Shown: one piece after another, positions 31,994 through 43,400 of the stretch
How the letters are laid out: each line of letters starts with the position of its first letter
Position numbering within the stretch: position 1 is the stretch's first letter
Assembly (NCBI GenBank): GCA_035222895.1
Contig: JAVYIG010001589.1
Coordinates: forward strand, 1 to 64,000
Source: Strongylocentrotus droebachiensis
Lineage: Eukaryota; Echinodermata; Echinoidea; Camarodonta; Strongylocentrotidae
DNA length: 64,000 nucleotides
Reading direction: 5' to 3'
Translations under genes and position numbers: made by a program
The notes under the pieces: model-generated
What the model was told of the DNA's origin: nothing
Databases searched by the model: none
What the model saw: only the letters and a program-made list of their open reading frames with translations

Positions 31994-34130
31994 AAGTTAT
32001 TAGTTTCTTGTTGTTTGTTTTGGGTGTTATTCAAATTGTGGAAATAAATTGAGCTTGAATTTTAAGTTGAAATATAATACCAATCATATTTCCAATGATC
32101 TATCTGAATTGACGTCACGAGGGAATTATTTATTGCGTGTTACTAACTAGGCGGTGATACACACAGTTATATTATCTGAGAAAGCAAATAAAGTTCTATG
32201 AATAAAGTTCTCTATGACAACCATGTATGGTTAGTCTGTGCAGAAAGAAATCGACACTCATGTAAGAGGTCAAATATTGCTCATAAATTCCATTTATTTA
32301 CAATATATTTAATCCTTCAACTCCAGAAGTTCAATAACATAAGATCTTAAATATATAACCTACACATTCTTATAGCCAAGGCTTATTCCTTACAAATGAC
32401 CATCACTTAAAACAAATTCCTATTCTAGTTTAGTCCTTTCTTTCTCTCTTTCTATTCAGTATTCATCTTCTGGCACACACCGTTTTTCTTGTTACTACGA
32501 TTTTGCCTTTCATTCCCCTCTCTCTCTTTCTCTTCGTCTATTATCAGGCTTACAAATTACAGGCTTTCGAAGTTTTGCTCTCACCATGCAATTATTATTT
32601 GCGTACCACTTCCTTGTTTAGATGTTATTTATAATGCTAATGTTTCAGTGACCCAACTCATTATTACGTCTTTCTTTTTTTGCTACCAAAACTACCATAT
32701 CATCATGACTTCACATGTTGTATATTAATAGTGTTACAATCCGTCAAGTTTTCAACTATTTATAAAGTCAAAGTACAGGCTTTCGAAGTTTTGCTTTATT
32801 TGGTGACCATGCACTTATTCTTGACGTACCACTTCCTTGTTTACATGTTATTCATAATGCTAATGTATCGGTGACCAAACTCATTATTACGTTTTTATTT
32901 TTTGCTACCGAAACTACCATTTCATCATGACTTAACATATTGCATAGTACAATTCGTTAAGTTTTAACTATTTATAGCGTCAATTAGGCAAATTACAGAC
33001 TTTCGAAGTTTTTCTCTGGTGACCATGCTCGTATTCTTTACGAACTACTTCCTCGTTTACGTGTTATTCATAATGCTAATGTATCAGTGACCCAACTCAT
33101 TATTACGTCTTTCATTTTTGCTACCAAAACTACCATATCATCATGACTTCATATTATATTGTAATATAATAGTGTTACAATCCGTTAAGTTTTCAACTGT
33201 TTATAGAGTCATTTAAGGAAAAAACAGGCTTTCGAAGTTTTTCTCTGGTGACCATGCACTTATTCTTTACCTACTACTTCCTTGTTAACATATTATTCAT
33301 AATGCTAATGTATTCAGTGACTCAACTCATTATTACTTCTTTCATTTTTGCTACCAACACTACTATATCATCATGACTTCACAAATTTTATAGAGTGTTA
33401 CAATCCGTTAATTCTTCAACTATTTAAAGCACCAAATAGGGCCTTGCAAACGGAAGGTTTAAAGTAAAATGTACCTTGTAAATATTCAGTAGAAAAGCGG
33501 AATGTATGTGAAATCAAATATGTTTACAAATAATTACAGTACAAAACATGTACAATAATATTAATAAGCGACGGATAGGGTCATTTGAAATATATTTTGT
33601 CTTTTCTCAGACGTAAGGAGAAACAAAAATGAAAGTAAAACCGTCATGTCATTGTTTTTCTTTTAGTTCTTGGTTTAGGTGGAATCGCGAGATGTTACAT
33701 TAAAGTACCACGATCTTTTCGAAAACTGGGAACCTTTTTTGTTCATTCCTGCATGTGCCCTGTGAATGTGTTTGGTCTTAGGAAACTTAAATCATGATGA
33801 CACTCTAACCCTTTCAATACATGCATTTTTGTAGGACTAAATTGACCACATGTTGTCCTTAAAATTGGCAGCAATTATATTATTCTTTCAATACTAAATT
33901 TTTCTACTAAAAACACATTAAGAGAAATTTATATCACAGGGGTAGAACTGTTGTCGAAAAGTTGATAAATAGTCAATTTTGATCAAAAACAAATTATTCG
34001 GATCCTCCCAACGTGTTGCAATTTAAAGGAGTTTAAGCATGTCGTATATTTCCACGGCTCTGAATAAAAAGTTAATGAGCAAAATGTGGACTGCTTGTCC
34101 CGAAAGGGTTAAGAATGGAAATTAAAGGAT
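31994..34130. other. Intergenic region with satellite, no gene seen
   Basis: Apart from the tandem repeat at 32560-33440 I see only AT-rich unique sequence. The short frames in the satellite are by-products of the repeat. Confidence 0.6.
32560..33440. repeat. Four-copy satellite, period about 220 bp
   Basis: Each unit starts caggctttcgaagtttt (about 32560, 32775, 32995, 33223). It continues with accatgc..ttattctt, ccacttccttgttta, cataatgctaatgt, caactcattattac, ctaccaaaactaccat, atcatcatgactt and gttacaatccgttaagtt. The copies differ by scattered substitutions and small indels. Confidence 0.85.
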
Positions 34131-34382
34131 ATGTTCGACGGCAGTTTACGTCAAAGCGTAAGATTTCTTTTAATGCGTGCACTACTACGCACTAAAACGT
34201 CTGTGGAATAACCAATCGCACCGAGAGGCGTTGGCTTTGTGCGCATGCGTCGTCTTAATAACTTCATACCGGAACTCGAACTCACACATCACACTTCAGT
34301 TTTCGGACGATCAAGGACTGTGCGAAGAAGCTATATTCTGCAATCTGGTACAAATCTGTATGTTTTTTTCTTCTCGAACAGC
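34131..34382 (+). promoter_or_regulatory. Probable promoter and 5' UTR of the SRCR receptor
   Basis: This block upstream of the signal-peptide exon is less AT-rich than its surroundings and has a CCAAT-like accaatc at 34211-34217 and several gcg-containing stretches. No TATA box is obvious. It is assigned from position only. Confidence 0.35.
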
Positions 34383-34473
34383 ATGGGGGTGACCGGTTTG
34401 AATCGAATTCATCTATTATTTGTGTGTACTGCTGTCTCTTGCTGGTACCCGGTGGTTGCGCCAGAAATCACAG
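34383..34473 (+). CDS. SRCR receptor exon 1 (signal peptide)
   Basis: ATG at 34383 opens MGVTGLNRIHLLFVCTAVSC, a typical signal peptide, and continues WYPVVAPEITG. A good donor, cag|gtaagaa, follows in phase 1, the phase required by every SRCR exon downstream. The in-frame sequence upstream of this ATG is not hydrophobic. Confidence 0.75.
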
Positions 34474-37400
34474 GTAAGAAACTCTGTAATTCCAAAAGAT
34501 TTGCAATATCAATTGGGCTTCTTTATGATGATTTCATTGGAATAAATCACATGCCTAGTTCATTTTTAGTCTAGAAATATTAACTACCAATGGGTACCAT
34601 TAACATTACACATATGAATCTAAATTATTATACATGATTTAAATAAACGTTTTCGCGGCCGAGGATGAAGCAAACATTTTAAGTGGGAAAATGGTAGACC
34701 AATTACCTTTCGTACAATTCATCATTCGGTAATTTTGTGAAATATCAAAAATATTAGATTTTTATCATGATAAAATGGTACTTCAAGCAAAATTAGACTT
34801 AAGATTTGTTCAAGAGAATCAGTAATGCTGTCGCCTTACATCAATAGCTAAATAGACTTCCTTAAACAATAACAAAATAGCAATGATCATTTTTATTTCA
34901 CTTATATGCTATACCTTGATTTATAACACGTTTTGAAGTTGTTTCAGCTTTTTCTTAAGGTTGTATTAACTTGTTTCGATTTATGATTATTTATACGCCA
35001 TTATTATGAAATCGAGACCAAGGGGTGAGGAAGGATAACAGTGTTTAAAAGGCGGACGGTGACCTCGGACTAATCTTCGAGGAGCTTTGAGAGGAGTCGA
35101 AGTCTTAAACACTGCCTGATCATTCAACATTGAGCTTGTGTGACAGCAATGTAAAATCTGAAAAAATTAGTTTGTTGTTTGTCCTATTTGTCTTTTCATA
35201 AGCGTAAATTGGCCTTCAAAAAGTCCAAAAGATCTGAATTAGATATTTCTGGTCTTCTTTAGAAATGTTCTTCTATGTTGCTTTTTTAAAGTACATGTAC
35301 AATTTAATCTTGCCAGGTCATACTCTAATGTGTTAATTCACGGTAAAATAACGTTTAGTCATTTTATTTCTATCAATTCATTCGTTTTTTCTACCACTTA
35401 AGATATCTTACCATAAAAAATGTATTGCAGTCACGAGATGACAAGGAAAGTAGCTTCATTCATCCCAGGTATCGAAACCAGTAACCTAACAAAACATTAT
35501 GATGATTTATTTTGTATGAAGAATAGAGTCATGTCACATAACATGAGTAATTAAGTATAAATCTTGACACATATTGTTAACCAACGAAACCTGAACAAAA
35601 GAAGAATCTTCAATAATCTCTTGAACATCCATTATAAATAAAGAAAACCATTCGCGTTGGTGTATGGTTTGAGTACTTAGAGTACTTTATTAAGAGGATG
35701 GTATATCAGTATCAGGCACTTTAAAATCTTCCCTCGAATGGAAAAACACTAATTCTATTCGCTGTCGTTAAAGTCAGACAATTTTATCAATAATATCTAA
35801 GTATGGATCTTTAAATTCTTTTGAAGTTTGTGTCATTTGATAAAATGCATTAGACCCAGGTTCATCATGAAACTTTCTTAATGTTATCGTTTTATTCAGA
35901 AACATTTGAAATTACATATCGTGTTTGGAGATTTTTAGTTTTAAGGTTCGTCATATATTTATGATAAAAAACAGGTCTATATTTCTCATATATGCCATCA
36001 TATTTTGCATTCTCTTTATTATGATTGGGAGATATATATAATAAATATATAGAATATATCATTATTTGATTTGATCATAGTGAAGAAGGGAATATGTTGT
36101 TAGTTAATACTCCTAATATAAGAATGATTATGTGAATTTCTTGGTGCGTTGTAAAGAAAATATTCTGAATAACATCCTTTGACACGTGGATCGCCTATTG
36201 TTCCAGAACATCAACCCCCCCCCCCATCAAAATACAGTTCACCTATAACATTAATCACATCAAAATTCATATCTTGTCGAAAGTCTACGATGATTGTGAC
36301 AAAATACAAATGTCATGTTCAATATTATTTTACAGAGTGTAAAGCCTCGACGTTTTAACATCCTAAATAGTAAAGTTTTGAGAAGGATTTGCCCACTCCC
36401 CACACACCCAAAAAACACCACTTTGGATGCATCTCCCACATTCATACTTTTCTCACATCAATATTCATTGAGAGGGAGAAATAAGAAAGTAAGCTACATT
36501 TATAATTAATTGAGTTCAAGCCAACCACATAATTATTACTACACAATTGATTAATAAATGAGTTGTTATTCTCGAAACTAATATGGATTGATGATCGAAA
36601 CCGGTCACGGGATATGGGCAGTAGTACGTTTTTGTGTTTAAAGAGGTTTTGGTTTTAATAGAAGAGCCACAAGTGTCATTAAAGCAAGTTTTATCAGTAA
36701 TCTATCATGTCTTACAATCGTGTCACAAAATATATCTATCAAATTATGTTAGTCTATAAGAGAGAAACATTTTGTTGCCGTTGTTGTTAGTCTGTGTTAT
36801 ATGGTACTCTCTACCAACAGATTAATGGAATTTAAGTATCAAATATAATCAATTGCCCACCGTTATATATTTTGTCAATGGTTATCACTTTTTTCAATTG
36901 TTCTACGAATAATTGTTGTGATAACACCAACAATTTCTCAAACGTAAGATTTGATTTCTTTTTCTTCAATTTGACAAGTTTTTTTTTGGTCCATAGTCCA
37001 TTGATTTCTTCTATTTGTATGTCTCTCATCCTTTAATGATTATTTAGTTTATACCGGCTTTTGTCTTAGAACAATTATGATCTTACATGGCAATGGCATA
37101 CTGCATTAAATTATAATCCTTTAAAATCAAATAACACGAAAAGTTGAAGCGAGTTTAACGCATAAAACTGTTACAGCTATTAACATGTCAACTCTGAATC
37201 ATCTACAAAAGTATACCGTAATATAGACTAAGGTCGTATGAATACTATTAAGAACTAAAAAAGATTATATTACCGTGCTTCCTAGATTGGTTGAAAAACA
37301 AAGATTTAATTTGTAATATTACGAAGAGAGAAGATTGATAGAAAGTAGATATGTCAATGACAGTATCTCCCACTTATCGAAAGAGGCCATAACTGTCAGT

Positions 37401-40400
37401 AAGGTAAGTTATAGATGAGTTACTCTCACGAATGTTTTCACACTGATCGAAACATAGATACGCCATCAATCAGTCTTCTTCAATATGTATTTTTGACACT
37501 CACAGAAGTTTTGCTTTAGTACAAAAATCCTGAAAGTATAGGATAGGATATATAAGTCATTAAATATAACAGTAATTTTTCTCTCTGATTTGTTGTTATA
37601 TTATAGGATTAAACAGACTAAATATGTTTTCATTTTAAGCATTAGTTGTGAGTATTGGCATTAACGACATGGAAATTGTATTAACTTTTCGAGATTTTCA
37701 CATTCTTTAGGAGTCCAGCTTTTACCAATAAGAATACCAAGAAGAGAAATTGTTAATCAAAACTTTCAAAGATGCCAACTTCAAATTCACATTACGTAAT
37801 GAAGATCACCTATTACTGTGTCCGAACAATAATATTCAGTATCTCAAATTGCCTTCTGTATTTTGGAGTAAGATTTTATAAATAAAATATACCGTTCCAA
37901 GTACGGCTTAATCAAATTACAATACAAAAATATCCGAAGTGTGCCCTTTTGCAGAGTACAGTCAAACCTGAGTTAACGACCACCTGTTTGTAATGACCAC
38001 TTAACCCCCCCCCCCCCGTTAGATTTCATGTACATGTGTATCTCCTTTCAGTAGAGGGGCAGTAGTATAACGATGTAGTTTAAGGGAGCAGTACTTTGCA
38101 ATACCCTGGTTTCCACGTTAAGCGATGATTCGCACGTCACATCGTAGCCTACTTGGGGGGGGGGGGGGGGAGGGGGGGGGGGGTTGGGGAGGGTGAGTGG
38201 AATCGTAATTAAGATTTATTCAATCTCGTATTCACTTGAAGAAAGAAAATAAATACTTTTTCTTACTGAGCAAATCTATTTCTTTTTTTTACAAACATGA
38301 GAGTATGATGTGGTAGCCAACATTGTTTTAGGAAATCTGAGTGTTCTCTTATTTACGTATACATTTTATACTTGTATGAAATTCCTTTATAACTTGTAAC
38401 TTATACCTACGCGACATCAACAATTTATTCCAAGCTACAACGATCACTATACCTATAACTGTTATAACTATAACTATGGCTATAACTATAACTATATCTA
38501 TAACTGGAACTATAAATATAACTATGATATATGACCGTGACTCTGACGAAATTATATGACGAAAACTATTTTAAAAAAAAACTATGACTATAGCTATTGC
38601 TATAACTGTAACTAAGCTATAACTGATGTCCTGATGTCATTATCATTCTTGTTATTCTTCCTCAAAGAGGTACGCCTCGTCAATGGCTCCAGCGAAGCTG
38701 AAGGAAGAGTGGAGGTCTTGTACGATGGATCATGGGGAACAGTTTGTAGTCTTTCCGGTTGGAATCTGTTAGCAGCAAGGGTGGTCTGCATAATGCTAGG
38801 GTACGACGGAGCGTTGGAAGCACCTGGTTCGGCTAGGTTTGGGCAGGGAACCGGTGATATTCTGTATGTCAGTTGTGCGGGAACAGAAGACAGCCTGGCA
38901 GGTTGCTATCTAGATCTTGAGTATGGTGCTACATACTGCAGACATAGCAAGGATGTGGGCGCCGTGTGTTACTCAGGAGATAGAAGTTGTTTATCTAAGC
39001 CGCAAGTACGAGTAGAATCGGTCATATTGTAATATTCCTTTCCCATTAAATGTTTTTTTTCAATATTAGGGAGTCTTTCATAATCCTTTATGATCCCTTG
39101 CGCTGTCATTTCAAAGAAACTGTAACTAAAAATATGGCTATAACTATAACTAAAACAGTAACTATAAGTATGACTATGACTATATATGACCGTGACTCTG
39201 ACGAAAACTATAAAACTATGACTCTAACTATGACTATAACTATTACTATAACTGTAACTAAGCTATAACCAATGCCATTGTCATTCTTGTTATTCTTCCA
39301 CCAAGATGTAAAACTCGTCAATGGATTCAACAAAGCTGAAGGAAGAGTGGAGGTCTTGTACAATGGATCATGGGGAACAGTTTGTAGTCTTTCTGGTTGG
39401 AATCTGTTAGCAGCAAGGGTGGTCTGCAGAATACTGGGGTTCGACGGAGCGTTGGAAGCTCCTGGTTCGGCTAGGTTTGGGCAGGGAACCGGTGATATTC
39501 TGTACGTCAGTTGTACAGGAACAGAAGACAGCCTGGCAGGTTGCTATCTAGATCTTGAGTATGGTGCTTCATACTGCAGACATGACGATGATGTGGGTGC
39601 CGTGTGTTACTCAGGAGATATAAGTTGTTCATCTAAGCCGCGAGTACGAGTTGGATCGGTCATATTGTAATATTCCGGTTCCATTAAAAGTTTTTTTTTT
39701 CTTCAATATAAGGGATTCTTTCATAATTCGTTATGATCCCTTGCGCTGTCATGTCAAAGAAACTGTATCTATAAATATGGCTATAACTATAACTATAACT
39801 GTAACTATAATTATGACTATATATGACGGTGACTCTGACGAAAAATATAAAACTATGACTATAACTATGACTGTGACTATAACTATAACTATTACTATAA
39901 CTGTTACTAAGCTATAACCAATGCCGTTATCATTCTTGTTATTCTTCAACCAAGATTTAAAACTCGTCAACGGCTCCAACAAAGCTGAAGGAAGAGTGGA
40001 GGTCTTGTACGATGGATCATGGGGAACAGTTTGTAGTCTTTCCGGTTGGAATCTGTTAGCAGCAAGGGTGGTCTGCAGAATACTGGGGTTCGACGGGGCG
40101 TTGAAAGCACCTGGTTCGGCTAGGTTTGGGCAGGGAACCGGTGATATTCTGTATGTCAACTGTGTAGGAACAGAAGACAGCCTGGCAGGTTGCTATCTAA
40201 ATCTTGAGTATGGTGCTTCATACTGCAGACATGACGAAGATGTGGGCGCCGTATGTTACTCAGGAGATAGAAGTTGTTTATCCGAGCCGCGAGTACGAGT
40301 AGGATCGGTCATGTTAAACTATTTCCTCTTCCATTGAATGTTTTTCAATGTAAGGGAGTCTTTCATGATCCCTTATAATCCCGTGCGCTGTCATGTCAAA

Positions 40401-43400
40401 TTATTAAGTTAGATACGGACAACCCGACATTTAAAAACTATTAAAAACTATGACTATAACTATTACTGCAACTGTAAGTAAGCTATAAATAATGTCATTG
40501 TCGTTCTTTGTATTCTCCCACCAAGATGTAAAACTCGTCAATGGATCCAACAAAGCTGAAGGAAGAGTGGAGGTCTTGTACAATGGATCATGGGGAACAG
40601 TTTGTAGTCTTTCCGGTTGGAATCTGTTAGCAGCAAGGGTGGTCTGCATAATGCTAGGGTACGACGGAGCGTTGGAAGCTCCTGGTTCGGCTAGGTTTGG
40701 GCAGGGAACCGGTGATATTTTGTATGTCAGTTGTACAGGAACAGAAGACAGCCTGGCAGGTTGCTATCTAGATCTTGAGTATGGTGCTTCATACTGCAGA
40801 CATGACGAAGATGTGGGCGCCGTATGTTACTCAGGAGATAGAAGTTGTTTATCTAAGCCACAAGTACGAGTAGGATCGGTCATATTGTAATATTCCGTTT
40901 CCATTGAATGTTTTTCAATATAAGGGAGTCTTTCATAATCCTTTATGATCCCTTTCGCTGTCATGTCAAAGAAACTGTAACTATAAATATGGTTATAACT
41001 ATAATTATAACTGTAACTATAACTATGACTATATATGATCGTGACTCTGACGGAAACTATAAAACTATGACTATAACTATCACTGTAACTGTAACTTAGC
41101 TATAACTGATGTCCCGATGCCATTGTCATTCGTTTTATTCTTCCTCAAAGAGGTACGCCTCGAAGATGGATCCAACGAAGCTGAAGGAAGAGTGGAGGTC
41201 TTGTACAATGGATCATGGGGAACAGTTTGTAGTCTTTCCGGTTGGAATCTGTTAGCTGCAAGGGTGGTCTGCAGAATACTGGGGTTCGACGGAGCGTTGG
41301 AAGCACCTGGTTCGGCTAGGTTTGGGCAGGGAACCGGTGATATTCTGTACGTCAGTTGTGCAGGAACAGAAGAGAGCCTGGCAGGTTGCTTTCTAGATCT
41401 TGAGTATGGTGCTTCATACTGCAGACATAGCAAGGACGTGGGCGCCGTGTGTTACTCAGGAGATAGAAGTTGTTTATCTAAGCCGCAAGTACGAGTAGGA
41501 TCCGTCATAATTTATTGTAATATTCCGTTTCCGTTTAAGGTTTTTCAATATAAGGGCGTCTTTCATAATCCGTTATGATCACTTGCGCTATAAAGAAACC
41601 GTAACTATAAATATGGCAATAACTTTAACTAAAACTGTAACTATAACTATGACTGTATATGACCGTGACTCTGACGAAAACTATTGAACTATGACTATAT
41701 CTATAACCGGAACTATAAATATAACTATGACTATGACCATGACTCTGACGAAATTATATGACGAAAACTATAAAACTATGACTATAACTATTACTATAAC
41801 TGTAACTAAGCTATAACTGATGTCCTGATGTCATTATCTTTCTTGTTATTTTTCCACCAAGAGGTACGCCTCGTCAATGGCTCCAGCGAAGCTGAAGGAA
41901 GAGTGGAGGTCTTGTACAATGGATCATGGGGAACAGTTTGTAGTCTTTCCGGTTGGAATCTGTTAGCAGCAAGGGTGGTCTGCAGAATACTGGGGTTCGA
42001 CGGGGCGTTGGAAGCACCTGGTTCGGCTAGGTTTGGGCAGGGAACCGGTGATATTCTGTATGTCAGTTGTACAGGAACAGAAGAGAGCCTGGCAGGTTGC
42101 TATCTAGATCTTGAGTATGGTGCTTCATACTGCAGACATGACGAAGATGTGGGCGCCGTATGTTACTCAGGAGATAGAAGTTCTTTATCTAAGCCGCGAG
42201 TACGAGTAGGATCGGTCATATTGTAATATTCCGTTTCCATTAAATGGTTTTTTTTCTTCAATATAAGGGATTCTTTCATAATTCGTCATGATCCCTTGCG
42301 CTGTCATGTCAAAGAAACTGTAACTATAATTATGGCTATAACTATAACTATAACTGTCACTATAACTATGACTATATATATGACGGTGACTCTGACGAAA
42401 AATATAAAACTATGACTATAACTGGAACTAAGCTATAATTAATGCCGTTATCCTTCTTGTTATTCTTCAACCAAGATGTAAAACTCGTCAATGGATCCAA
42501 CAAGGCTGAAGGAAGAGTGGAGGTCTTGTACGATGGATCATGGGGAACAGTTTGTAGTTTTTCCGGTTGGAATCTGTTAGCAGCAAGGGTGGTCTGCAGA
42601 ATACTGGGGTTCGACGGAGCGTTGGAAGCACCTGGTTCGGCTAGGTTTGGGCAGGGAACCGGTGATATTCTGTATGTCAGTTGTACAGGAACAGAAGACA
42701 GCCTGGCAGGTTGCTATCTAGATCTTGAGTATGGTGCTTCATACTGCAGACATAGCAAGGATGTGGGCGCCGTATGTTACTCAGGAGATAGAAGTTGTTT
42801 ATCTTAAGCTATGGTCACAAATCAGAGCGGCGACCGACCGATTAGTAGCCTGCTCGGTCGTTGCTGGAATTTGGGCATCGCCCAACGATTTTTCGAGAAG
42901 TCGAGCAGGCTGTAGAGCACTAGCGGTGCCTGGGCGGTCCCCTGTTGATTTCCCGTCGGTCGCCGGTCGATTTTAGGTCAAAGCTGGGTGAAATCTCGGA
43001 GCTTTTCCGCGCGGTGTCCCGGCAGTGACCGACCTGTGACCCACCGATTCCCGAGCAGTCTCCCACCGGCCGCCGGCTGATTTTAAAGATATTGCACGGC
43101 GGCCGGCCAGTGATCGGCGGGGCCCCCAAAATACGCTCGGTGCCCGGCCGTTCGCCGCCCGGGCATCGAACTAATGTGAAAGTGAAAGTAAGCAGGCGCC
43201 GCCCGAATTTTAACTCCGCGCTAAAACTTCGGCAGCGACCGAGCGATGCCTTAAGAACGAGCGGTGCTTGGGCGGCCGCCACTGGGCGGCCGGGAAAAAT
43301 TGGATAAAAACTCGCCGCTCGGCCGCCGAGCAGGCTCGAGTAGGATCGGTCATATTAAAATATTTCCTCTTCCATTGAATGTTTTTTTTCTTCAATATAA

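Larger units (their letters stand above)
38440..42440 (+). repeat. (CTATAA)n minisatellites preceding each SRCR unit
   Basis: Tracts of ctataa/ctatga hexamers lie at about 38444-38620, 39120-39266, 39770-39912, 40436-40486, 40976-41104, 41598-41816 and 42318-42436, one before each of the seven units. Most tracts contain a tatatgac.gtgactctgacg block; it is missing from the short fourth one. The length of these tracts explains most of the variation in unit spacing (571-711 bp). Confidence 0.9.

Noticed and set aside
38979-38990. U12-type AT-AC intron donor in the SRCR units
   Set aside because: The sequence ATAGAAG does not match the ATATCCTT consensus of AT-AC introns.
38440-42440. Telomere-like or CRISPR-like array
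   Set aside because: The ctataa hexamer is not a telomere repeat, the tracts lack spacer structure, and the context is a eukaryotic gene.
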